A program made the position numbers and the translations under genes. A DNA stretch of 50,232 bases from Silvibacterium sp. GTDB taxonomy: Bacteria > Acidobacteriota > Terriglobia > Terriglobales > Acidobacteriaceae. How positions within the stretch are numbered: position 1 is the first letter of the stretch; the number at the start of each line of letters is the position of its first letter. A model generated the notes under the pieces. That model had not been told where the DNA came from. It saw only the letters and a list, made by a program, of their open reading frames with translations, and ran no database searches. Below, piece by piece: positions 31,582 to 39,725 of the stretch. Where the stretch lies: positions 1 through 50,232 of the forward strand of contig JASHRS010000231.1 of assembly GCA_030037215.1 (NCBI GenBank), written 5' to 3'.

Positions 31582-32685
31582 TTAATTCACAAACCGGTTC
31601 ATGCGGACATTCATAACCATGCCCAGAGCGAGGAATGTGAACAGCACCGAGGAGCCTCCATAGCTCATAAGCGGAAGGGGAATCCCGGTGACCGGCATCA
31701 GCCCGATGACCATTCCAACGTTGACCGCAATCTGAAAGATCAGCACGGCCACTACGCCCATGACCAGGAACGTGCCTGGGAGGTCAGCGGCTGTCTGTGC
31801 GTTCTGAATCAAACGCATCAATATCAAAAAGTATATCAGCAGAACGATGACTGCGCCGATAAAGCCATGTTCCTCGGCAAAAGCCGCGAAGATGAAGTCT
31901 GTATAGGGGATAGGCAGAAAATCGCCCTGCGTCTGCGTGCCCTTGGTTGCGCCGCGTCCGAAGACCCCGCCGTCACCGACCGCGATTTTGGATTGGAGAA
32001 TCTGGTAGCCGCTGCCACGCGGATCGGATCCCGGGTTCATAAAGCTGGTGAGACGGGCTTTCTGGTAAGGCTTGAGGATTTTGCTGCTGGAGAAAGCGAT
32101 GCCGACAAGGACGAGGCCTGCGCAAACGAGGATTCCGGCTTTTTTCCAGTCGATGCCGCCGAGAAAGAGTCCGGCAAGCAGGATGGGCGAGTAGGTGAGC
32201 GCGGTGCCGAGGTCGGGCTGTTTGAGCACAAGCAGCATGGGGATGCCGACCAGAGCCATGGCTTTGAAAATATCCGGCCAGGTTAGCTTACGGCCCATCA
32301 GGCCGACGAAGTATCGCGTTATGGCCAGAATCAGCACCAGCTTGACCCACTCCGACGGCTGGAAATGGATGCCGCCGGGAAGCTTGATCCAGCGACGCGC
32401 TCCAAGAATTTTGGTTCCAACCGCCAGAACGGCAACCAGCGAAAGCACGCAGAAGCCATAGATCCAGTGAATGATGTCGAGCAGCCGATGGTAGTCGATC
32501 ATCGAGAGGATGAACATCGCCACAAGGCCGCCAAGGAGCCAGAGAATCTGCTGCTTGTAAAACCCGACAAACTTTGTATGCAGCGTGGCCGAATAAATCT
32601 CGAAAACGCTGATCACAGACAGCGCCACCACAAACCCGAGAAGGGTCCAGTCGAAGTCGCGGAAAGAAAGAAAGCGATGGCGCAT
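31582..32685 (-). CDS. rodA: Rod shape-determining protein RodA (SEDS glycosyltransferase)
   Basis: Integral membrane peptidoglycan glycosyltransferase of the elongasome, working with PBP2. It has 367 residues and about ten membrane helices. SEDS signatures include SEWVKLVLILAITRYF near 112, the long extracellular loop with SFMNPGSDPRGSGYQILQSK near 215-234, and the C-terminal T-G-I-P-L-P-L-M-S-Y-G-G-S-S block near 333-346. It begins 19 bases after mrdA. The ATG lacks a strong Shine-Dalgarno, so translation may depend on coupling to mrdA. Confidence 0.94.
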   Translation of the reverse strand: MRHRFLSFRDFDWTLLGFVVALSVISVFEIYSATLHTKFVGFYKQQILWLLGGLVAMFILSMIDYHRLLDIIHWIYGFCVLSLVAVLAVGTKILGARRWIKLPGGIHFQPSEWVKLVLILAITRYFVGLMGRKLTWPDIFKAMALVGIPMLLVLKQPDLGTALTYSPILLAGLFLGGIDWKKAGILVCAGLVLVGIAFSSSKILKPYQKARLTSFMNPGSDPRGSGYQILQSKIAVGDGGVFGRGATKGTQTQGDFLPIPYTDFIFAAFAEEHGFIGAVIVLLIYFLILMRLIQNAQTAADLPGTFLVMGVVAVLIFQIAVNVGMVIGLMPVTGIPLPLMSYGGSSVLFTFLALGMVMNVRMNRFVN

Positions 32686-32704
32686 TAACTAAAGGGTACA
32701 GCGA

Positions 32705-34735
32705 TCAGCGGTCGTTGCTCACGCTGGCGCTGGCTTCTACCGGAGGAACCTTAAGCAGGAAATGTCCGGCGCGGGCCGAGGCGAGCGTTTCGTCTTTGTC
32801 CTTATGCTTCACCAGCGGCTTGCCGGCATAGGCGTCCGGGTGTTCCGGGTCGGACCACACAGCGCCAACGTCAACCGTTTTTGGCGCTTCGGCTAACAGA
32901 TTGTGGTTAAGGCGTCGCTGTTTGTCGACAAATGCCTGGATGACTTTGGCGGCAATGGGAGCCGAGCCATTGCCCCAGCCGCCATGCTGCCAGAGCACAG
33001 CTACCACAATATCGGGATCGCGGCGCGGCGCTACGCCGACGAACCAGGCGTTCGCGCGCTCGCTCACGTTGGACGACAGCTTCAAAGCCCCGAAGCTGTG
33101 GCTGACGACCTCAGCGGTTCCGGTCTTGCCCGCAAAGTCAATGTTGTCGAGGCGAGCAGCATATGCAGTACCGATAGGCGATTGCGTGACATTGGCCATG
33201 TCGTCGGTGATGATCTCCCAGTTCGCGGGATCGATGGGGATGGTCACGTCGCCGGAGCCGGGGAACGAGTCGAGGATTGCCTGGCGGTAATCCCGCGGTA
33301 GCTCATCGGGAAAAACGACATGCGGGCGCTTGAAAATACCGCCGGAGGCGATGCCTCCAATGGCGCGCGCCAGTTGAACCGGCGTGACCGCAACCGCACC
33401 CTGCCCGATGCCGACAGAAACCGTTTCGCCCGCATACCATTTGCGATGAAAGTTTTTCATCGCCCATTCGGGGGATGGCATGACGCCGCTGATCTCGTCC
33501 GGCAGGTCGATACCCGTTTTCTGGCCGAGGCCCACTTCATGTGCGTATTTCGCAATCGTGTCAATGCCGAGCCGAGCCGCCAGCTCGTAGTAGTAGGTGT
33601 CGCAGGAGTAGGGCAGCGCGGTGTGAATATCCACCTCGCCATGATGACGGTCGCAGGCGTAGAAGTGCCCGTAGATCGTCGCTCCACCCTGGCAGTCCAC
33701 CTTGAAGGTCTGTGCCACGCCCTCCTGCAGTCCGGCAAGCGTCATGATGATTTTGAAGGTCGAGCCCGGCGGCGACATCGCCTGGATGGCCTTGTTCAAA
33801 AGTGGATGGTCGGGATTATTGAGGAGTTTGTCCCAGTCCTCGCGGTCAATGCGGACGGCGAACTGATTGGGGTCGAACGTGGGTCGGCTGACCATCGCCA
33901 GAACCTCACCGGTGTGTGGGTCGATAGCGATGAGCCCTCCGTCGCGGTCGCCCATGGCGTTTTCCGCTGCGCGTTGGATGTCCATATCGATGGTGAGGCG
34001 CAGGCTCTTGCCTGGAATAGAGCGCTCTGTCCCGAGAGTTCCTACTTCGCGCCCATGGCTGTCAACCAGAACATCATGAGAGCCATCCTGACCGCGCAGA
34101 ATCGCGTCATAGGTTTCTTCAACACCCGATTGGCCGACCACATCTCCGGGCTCGTAGAAGGCGTAGCGCGGATCGTTGAGCATTTCCGCGCTGACCTCGC
34201 CCACGTAGCCGATCAGGTTGGCGGCGAACCCGTCCTTTGGATAAAGGCGGCGCTGCTCGTCGATGGTTTCAAGCTCGGGCATCTCGTCGGCGTGCGCGGC
34301 GATGAACTCCTGCTCGTCGGGCGTAATGTCTTCCTTGAGTGGCAGCGGCTGATACTTCGGCGCAGTGCGGTATTTCCTCAGGATGGTGTCGATCTGTTCG
34401 ACCGTCATGTGCAGGCCGCGCGCAATCAACGGTAGGTCAGGCCGGAAGTTGTGGCCCTGCTCGCGTACAAGGAAGCAGGAAACGGAAGGATAGTTATCAA
34501 CCAGCAAGCGGCCGTCGCGGTCAAAGAGCTGTCCTCGCGCAGCGAGGATGGGGACCTTGCGGACACGATTGGCCTGGGCCAAGGCGCGATAATTCTCTGC
34601 GCCAACCACCTGCAGTCGCCACAGGCCGAAAATGAGCACCAGCATTACGCCGACGATCGCGTACTGGAAGATGGTCAGCTTGATGGCTGGTAAATCTTCT
34701 TCCTTCCGTTCGAATGTGGGTATGGTATCGCTCAT
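32705..34735 (-). CDS. mrdA: Penicillin-binding protein 2 (elongasome transpeptidase)
   Basis: Class B PBP that cross-links peptidoglycan during elongation with RodA. It has 676 residues. One membrane helix lies at about 24-44, and the pedestal (PBP dimer) domain at about 60-240. The transpeptidase domain has the S-x-x-K motif S-T-F-K in SPPGSTFK near 325, S-C-D near 380 and K-T-G in FAGKTGTAEV near 565. The C-terminal 60 or so residues are a polar tail. Its stop is 19 bases before rodA and its start about 50 bases after mreD, as in a standard mre operon. Confidence 0.95.
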   Translation of the reverse strand: MSDTIPTFERKEEDLPAIKLTIFQYAIVGVMLVLIFGLWRLQVVGAENYRALAQANRVRKVPILAARGQLFDRDGRLLVDNYPSVSCFLVREQGHNFRPDLPLIARGLHMTVEQIDTILRKYRTAPKYQPLPLKEDITPDEQEFIAAHADEMPELETIDEQRRLYPKDGFAANLIGYVGEVSAEMLNDPRYAFYEPGDVVGQSGVEETYDAILRGQDGSHDVLVDSHGREVGTLGTERSIPGKSLRLTIDMDIQRAAENAMGDRDGGLIAIDPHTGEVLAMVSRPTFDPNQFAVRIDREDWDKLLNNPDHPLLNKAIQAMSPPGSTFKIIMTLAGLQEGVAQTFKVDCQGGATIYGHFYACDRHHGEVDIHTALPYSCDTYYYELAARLGIDTIAKYAHEVGLGQKTGIDLPDEISGVMPSPEWAMKNFHRKWYAGETVSVGIGQGAVAVTPVQLARAIGGIASGGIFKRPHVVFPDELPRDYRQAILDSFPGSGDVTIPIDPANWEIITDDMANVTQSPIGTAYAARLDNIDFAGKTGTAEVVSHSFGALKLSSNVSERANAWFVGVAPRRDPDIVVAVLWQHGGWGNGSAPIAAKVIQAFVDKQRRLNHNLLAEAPKTVDVGAVWSDPEHPDAYAGKPLVKHKDKDETLASARAGHFLLKVPPVEASASVSNDR

Positions 34736-34784
34736 CTTCGCGTGTTTCCGGCGGGCCGTTTAGCAGGAGGTGTTAACGTCAATG

Positions 34785-35303
34785 TTACTCCCGCGATTTT
34801 AGACGGTCGAGCAATGCGAACAGAATGATAGCCACCAGCGTGTTGATAGCGGCGCGCAGGATCTGATAAATCCAGCCCCAGGCAATAGGCTCAGCCAGCA
34901 GATGCCGCACAAGGATCCAGTCGATGGCGTCATTCAGCATCACGAAAATGAAGGTAAGCATCAACCGTGTGCCGATGCTTTCCGTATCGATACGGACGCC
35001 GAGCGAAGCGGCAAGATAACCGATAAACGCTTTAGCGATGCCGAATACGCCGAGCGGCTGATGCGTGAGTGCATCCTGCGCCAGGCCGAGAAGTGCGCCG
35101 CCGATGGTTGCGCCGATGGGCGCCCTCAGCGTCGAGGCAAAATAAATCACCACCAGCAGCGGCAGGTCGAGAACTGCGAAGTGCGGAAAGTGCAAGGGGA
35201 CAAATGACTGCAATCCCAGCGCCAGCAAAGGCGTAAGCACATAAACAAGAAATGGAAATGACTGTGTATCCGCCTCGCGTCGCGAGGAAGCCATCAGGGC
35301 CAT
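34785..35303 (-). CDS. mreD: Rod shape-determining protein MreD
   Basis: A small membrane protein of the elongasome, 172 residues with five to six predicted helices. The pattern of FVPLHFPHFAVLDLPLLVVIYF and a Gly-rich LRAPIGATIGGALLGLAQDAL helix is typical. It starts two bases after the mreC stop codon, showing tight operon organisation. MreD links MreC and RodA/PBP2 in the membrane; its exact role in the complex is still poorly defined. Confidence 0.92.
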   Translation of the reverse strand: MALMASSRREADTQSFPFLVYVLTPLLALGLQSFVPLHFPHFAVLDLPLLVVIYFASTLRAPIGATIGGALLGLAQDALTHQPLGVFGIAKAFIGYLAASLGVRIDTESIGTRLMLTFIFVMLNDAIDWILVRHLLAEPIAWGWIYQILRAAINTLVAIILFALLDRLKSRE

Positions 35304-35305
35304 AG

Positions 35306-36826
35306 CTAGCGCTGCCCTCCCTGAGGTGAAGCTGGCTGCTGCGGTGGACTGTTGTTGTCAGGCGCAGGCTGCGGATTGCTGCGTGGCTTGGCCTGGTTCG
35401 CGGCTGGGATTTCGGATGGCGGTAAAGTCACTGTTTTATGAGTTGTGCTTACCGGGCCGTCGACAACGACATGGGTTTTGACCGAGCCACCAGGCTGGGT
35501 CTCCGACGCGGTGGATGGTGCTTCAGAATGTACTGCTGCTCCGACCGCCACCTTCGGGGCCGCGGTCGCTGCCGGTGTATTGGCGTGAACCGGAGTAGTG
35601 CTGCCGCCAGGGGTGGTTTCCTGTGCGGTTCCGGATGCTGATGCTGCAGTTGCATTCTGCGCGGGCTGCTGTGGCTGCCGTGGGTGCGCAAGCTCCTCGG
35701 TGCCTTCCTTGACCGGAGCCCATCGCTGGCCGGGAACCATCTCCGTGGCATCGGGTTCCGCGTTCGGGCTGAATTTGTCGGGGCGATCAGGCTTTGGAGC
35801 GACCATTGGCTTCAAGGGATTTCCCTCGGCGTCGACGAGCTGCTCGGGATTGGTGTCGGCGGGAGCATTAGGATCAATCCTGCTCGGCAGCCGCTCAGCG
35901 AGAACATCGGAAGCGCGCTTCTGTTCTGCCTCGCTTTCAGCCTCACTCTCGGCCAGGTCCTTCACTTCCTGCGGAGACATGGCATCGCTTAGGTTGGTGA
36001 TGACCAGCACTTCTTCAAGCTGCGAGAGCTTTGCGGCCGGACGCACCAGCACATCGACCAGAGGATCGTGCTCGGGGTCGGGAACAACGTTATCCACATT
36101 TCCCACCGGCAGTCCGCGAGGAAAAACCTGATCGCCGCCGCTGGTGATGATCGGCTCGCCCGCTTTGATTCTGCTGTCGGGCGAAACATCGACCACCTGA
36201 AGCTGGCCGTATTCGCGGCCCTTCAGGATGCCGCGAATGCGAGTGGTTTCAAGGATCACGCCGACTCCGCTGGTGGGATCGGTGACCAGCAGCACCTGGC
36301 TGGTATGCGGAAAGACATCCTTGAGCTTGCCGACAATGCCGTCCGCGGTAATGACGGGCATGTCCTGCTCCATGCCATCTTCCGATCCTTTATCAATGTA
36401 GAGAACCTGAGATTGGTCTGAGCCGCCCGTTCCGATGACCTGTGCGGGTACCGTCTTGTAGATGTAGTGCTCCTCGAATCCGAGCATGTGCTGCAGCCGC
36501 TGGGCCTGCTGCGCGTCTTGTGCGAGGCTCGCCTGCTCCAATCGCAGCCGCTCAACTTCCTGCTTCAGGCCGGCATTGTCGCGGCGTACGTGAATCAGGT
36601 CGATGTATCCGAACCAGAGCGAGCCGAACCAATGTCCCGTGGCATGCAAAAGCCGTTCGGGTGGAGTAATGACGGAGACAACTACATACCGGGCCAGACT
36701 TACCGTGTGCTGGTCGGCGCTCTCAGCTGCCGGACGCCTGGCCTGAACAGCCAGCGCCAGCAGTTGCGCCACAAGCACCCCGATGAGCACCAGCGCGTTC
36801 CTGTAGCGGCTGAAAAATGATTCCAT
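35306..36826 (-). CDS. mreC: Rod shape-determining protein MreC with long disordered C-terminus
   Basis: Periplasmic elongasome protein that activates PBP2. It has 506 residues. One membrane anchor (about 12-28) is followed by a coiled coil (about 80-110, with NAGLKQEVERLRLEQASLAQ) and the double beta-barrel MreC core (about 115-285: VIGTGGSDQSQVLYIDKGSEDG, ADGIVGKL, ITSGGDQVFPRGLPVG). The last 220 or so residues are an unusual tail: an acidic helix, then Pro/Ala/Gln/Thr-rich low complexity. MreC is normally 270-370 residues, so this tail is an extension. It lies 70 bases after mreB and two before mreD. Confidence 0.93.
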   Translation of the reverse strand: MESFFSRYRNALVLIGVLVAQLLALAVQARRPAAESADQHTVSLARYVVVSVITPPERLLHATGHWFGSLWFGYIDLIHVRRDNAGLKQEVERLRLEQASLAQDAQQAQRLQHMLGFEEHYIYKTVPAQVIGTGGSDQSQVLYIDKGSEDGMEQDMPVITADGIVGKLKDVFPHTSQVLLVTDPTSGVGVILETTRIRGILKGREYGQLQVVDVSPDSRIKAGEPIITSGGDQVFPRGLPVGNVDNVVPDPEHDPLVDVLVRPAAKLSQLEEVLVITNLSDAMSPQEVKDLAESEAESEAEQKRASDVLAERLPSRIDPNAPADTNPEQLVDAEGNPLKPMVAPKPDRPDKFSPNAEPDATEMVPGQRWAPVKEGTEELAHPRQPQQPAQNATAASASGTAQETTPGGSTTPVHANTPAATAAPKVAVGAAVHSEAPSTASETQPGGSVKTHVVVDGPVSTTHKTVTLPPSEIPAANQAKPRSNPQPAPDNNSPPQQPASPQGGQR

Positions 36827-36896
36827 GGGGCTGGAATTTCGGCGTTTGCCGAACTACTCCTTGCGCCCGCCCTACGCAGGCGCCCTGAACATAATG

Positions 36897-37958
36897 CTAG
36901 TCAATCTTGATCTTCCGCAGCAAACGGAAGTCGCTGAGCATTTTCCCGGTGCCGAGAACCACACTGGCCAGAGGATCGTCGGCAATGGAGACGGGAAGGC
37001 CGGTTTCCTCGCGGATGCGCTTGTCAAGATTCTTGATGAGCGCACCGCCGCCGGTGAGCACAATGCCGCGGTCGCTGATGTCGGCGCTGAGCTCCGGAGG
37101 AGTCCGCTCCAGGGCCACGCGGATGGCGTTCATGATGGTCGAGATGCACTCGCTCAGCGACTCGCGAATTTCACCGTCGTCAATGGTGATGGTCTTGGGT
37201 ACGCCTTCGATGAGGTTACGGCCTTTGATCTCCATGGTCATCGGTTTGTCGAGCGGATAAGCGGAGCCGATCTCGATCTTGATCTGCTCGGCGGTGCGCT
37301 CGCCGATCAGCAGGTTATATTTCCGCTTCAGATAATTCATGATGGCCTCGTCCATCTGGTTGCCGGCCATGCGGACTGAGCGCGAATAGACGATTCCGGA
37401 AAGCGATATTACAGCAATGTCGGTCGTTCCTCCGCCGATATCGACCACCATGTTGCCGCTGGGTTCGGTAATGGGTAGGCCCGCGCCGATAGCGGCTACC
37501 ATGGCCTGCTCGACCAGGAAAACCTCGCTCGCCTTGGCGCGATAGGCGGAGTCTTCAACGGCGCGCTTTTCCACTTGCGTAATCTCAGACGGCACACCGA
37601 TCACGATGCGCGGATGCACCATCATCTTGCGGTTGTGCGCCTTCTGGATAAAGTAATTCAGCATCTTTTCGGTGACTTTGAAGTCTGCAATGACGCCGTC
37701 TTTCATCGGCTTGATGGCGACAATGTTGCCCGGCGTACGGCCAAGCATTTCCTTGGCTTCCTTGCCCACAGCCTCCACTTCGCCGGTGTTTTTGTTGATG
37801 GCCACAATGGAGGGTTCATTGACGACAATGCCCTTGCCCGCCGCGTAGACGAGAGTATTGGCCGTTCCTAGATCGATCGCGAGATCGCTGGAAAAAACAC
37901 TAAACAGCGAACGCACACCGTGCGCACGCGACGACCGCGAAAAACCGTTCGATGCCAT
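36897..37958 (-). CDS. mreB: Rod shape-determining actin homologue MreB
   Basis: Actin-like ATPase whose filaments steer the elongasome along the inner membrane. It has 353 residues. Nucleotide-binding motifs are phosphate 1 [14 protein letters not shown] near 25-38, phosphate 2 [13 protein letters not shown] near 168-180, and the adenosine motif [14 protein letters not shown] near 299-312. An N-terminal extension of about 18 residues ([20 protein letters not shown]) precedes the core and has amphipathic character that could bind membrane. The ATG at 37958 is preceded by AGGA at about 14 bases. It is first in the operon, from a promoter near 37994. Confidence 0.97.
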   Translation of the reverse strand: MASNGFSRSSRAHGVRSLFSVFSSDLAIDLGTANTLVYAAGKGIVVNEPSIVAINKNTGEVEAVGKEAKEMLGRTPGNIVAIKPMKDGVIADFKVTEKMLNYFIQKAHNRKMMVHPRIVIGVPSEITQVEKRAVEDSAYRAKASEVFLVEQAMVAAIGAGLPITEPSGNMVVDIGGGTTDIAVISLSGIVYSRSVRMAGNQMDEAIMNYLKRKYNLLIGERTAEQIKIEIGSAYPLDKPMTMEIKGRNLIEGVPKTITIDDGEIRESLSECISTIMNAIRVALERTPPELSADISDRGIVLTGGGALIKNLDKRIREETGLPVSIADDPLASVVLGTGKMLSDFRLLRKIKID

Positions 37959-37993
37959 GAAAAGTTGAATAATTCCTGAGAGGACTCGGCTTT

Positions 37994-37999
37994 ATTGTA
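37994..37999 (-). promoter_or_regulatory. -10 box (TACAAT) of the mre operon
   Basis: TACAAT on the minus strand matches five of six sigma70 positions and lies 35 bases before the mreB ATG. No clear -35 was seen, so regulation by an activator or another sigma factor cannot be excluded. Confidence 0.45.
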
Positions 38000-38174
38000 A
38001 GGCCAATCGAGCATCGCCGTGTGCTCTACCCGCAATTTCCCGCGCTTTCACGGCATTTTCCGGAAAACCCGCCCAAAGGGAAGGGTCCATAGAAGCAAGT
38101 ACCAGAAAGCGCTGGCGTGTGCCTGGACGGGGAGTCCTTGTTATGCTGGATTGTTTCGTCTGAAGGAGAATTTT

Positions 38175-39668
38175 GTGTCTACCAAGCTCTACAGGAACCT
38201 GATTGGCGGCCAGTGGGTCGCCTCGCGCACCGGCAAGACCTTTCTGAATGTGAATCCGGCTGATTCGGACGACATTGTAGGCGAGTTTCAGTCGTCAGAA
38301 GCTGCGGATATCGATGACGCTGTGGCCGCCGCCGCCAAGGCCTGGAAGACATGGCGCCTGACGCCGGCGCCCAAACGGGCGGAGATTCTCTACCGGACAG
38401 GCGAGATCCTCACTCAGCGTAAAGAGCAGTACGCACGCGAGATGACCCGCGAAATGGGCAAGGTCCTCAGTGAAACCCGTGGCGACGTACAGGAGGCCAT
38501 CGATACGGCCTACTACATGGGTGGCGAGGGGCGCCGCATGTTTGGCCAGACCACGCCTTCGGAGCTGCGGAACAAGTTCGCCATGTCCGTGCGCATGCCC
38601 ATCGGCGTCTGCGGCATGATCGCGCCGTGGAACTTTCCCATGGCGATTCCGTCGTGGAAACTTTTTCCCGCACTGGTCTGCGGCAATACCTGCGTGATCA
38701 AGCCCGCGGAAGATACGCCGCTTTCGACCTTCAACCTGGTGCAGGCACTGATCGACGCCGGGCTGCCTGCTGGTGTGGTCAATATCGTAACCGGATACGG
38801 GCCGGATGCGGGTGCGCCCATCGTCTCCCATCCCGGCGTGCGCGCGGTGTCATTCACCGGATCGAGTGAGGTGGGCCGCATCGTCGGCCAGACGGCTGCG
38901 GCGAACTTCAAGCCCTGCTCGCTCGAGATGGGCGGCAAGAACGCCATGATCGTGATGGACGACGCAAATCTTGAACTGGCACTCGACGGCGCGGTCTGGG
39001 GCGCATTTGGAACCACCGGCCAGCGCTGCACGGCGACCAGCCGCATTCTGCTGCACAAGAAGATCGCTGGAGAGTTCACAGAAAAGCTGGTGGCGCGTGC
39101 CGATGCGCTGAAGGTGGGCAATGGACTCGATGAATCTGTCCAGATGGGGCCACAAATCAATCAGCAGCAAATCGAGACCTCAATCCGCTACTGCGAGATC
39201 GGGCGGAAGGAAGGTGCAAAGCTGTTGACTGGGGGCGTTCCGCTCGAAGACGGAATTTATGACAAGGGCCACTTCTTCGCGCCGACTGTCTTCGGCGGCG
39301 TCAAACCTGGGATGCGGATTGCGCAGGAGGAGGTCTTTGGGCCGGTCGTGAGCCTGATCGAGTTCCGCGACTTCGACGAAGCGCTGGAGATCGCGAATGG
39401 AATCCATTACGGGCTATCGACAGCGCTCTATTCGCGCGACGCGAACAGGGCCTTCCGCGCGATGCGCGATCTTGAGGCAGGAATTACGTATGTGAATGCT
39501 CCGACAATCGGCGCAGAGGTGCATCTACCGTTCGGCGGCGTAAAACAGACGGGAAATGGACACCGCGAAGGCGGCACAGGTGCGCTTGACTTCTACACAA
39601 CGTGGAAGTCCGTGTATGTAGACTATTCCGACAAGCTGCAGCGCGCGCAGATCGACATAGGAGAGTAG
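38175..39668 (+). CDS. NAD(P)-dependent aldehyde dehydrogenase (2-oxoglutarate semialdehyde dehydrogenase-like)
   Basis: Oxidises an aldehyde to its acid in the cytoplasm. The GTG at 38175 has AAGGAG six to eight bases upstream and opens at the normal family N-terminus; 497 residues. Motifs: N-x-PWNFP near 152 for cofactor, LEMGGKN near 255 with the catalytic Glu, GQRCTATSR near 290 with the nucleophilic Cys, and EEVFGPVV near 390. The segment [19 protein letters not shown] in the middle is a mark of the ALDH group containing 2-oxoglutarate semialdehyde dehydrogenases of sugar-acid catabolism. No sugar-acid gene neighbours exist here, so substrate assignment is weak. A TGTTATGCT extended -10 lies at 38139-38147. 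Confidence 0.88.
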   Translation: MSTKLYRNLIGGQWVASRTGKTFLNVNPADSDDIVGEFQSSEAADIDDAVAAAAKAWKTWRLTPAPKRAEILYRTGEILTQRKEQYAREMTREMGKVLSETRGDVQEAIDTAYYMGGEGRRMFGQTTPSELRNKFAMSVRMPIGVCGMIAPWNFPMAIPSWKLFPALVCGNTCVIKPAEDTPLSTFNLVQALIDAGLPAGVVNIVTGYGPDAGAPIVSHPGVRAVSFTGSSEVGRIVGQTAAANFKPCSLEMGGKNAMIVMDDANLELALDGAVWGAFGTTGQRCTATSRILLHKKIAGEFTEKLVARADALKVGNGLDESVQMGPQINQQQIETSIRYCEIGRKEGAKLLTGGVPLEDGIYDKGHFFAPTVFGGVKPGMRIAQEEVFGPVVSLIEFRDFDEALEIANGIHYGLSTALYSRDANRAFRAMRDLEAGITYVNAPTIGAEVHLPFGGVKQTGNGHREGGTGALDFYTTWKSVYVDYSDKLQRAQIDIGE

Positions 39669-39725
39669 TGAAGAGACCAGCGCCCGGAAATTACCTTGGA
39701 CGTTGGTCCCCTATGCTCGGCCAAC

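Noticed and set aside
38295-38831. Long minus-strand ORF inside the aldehyde dehydrogenase gene
   Set aside because: Shadow frame; the plus-strand protein has all catalytic motifs.
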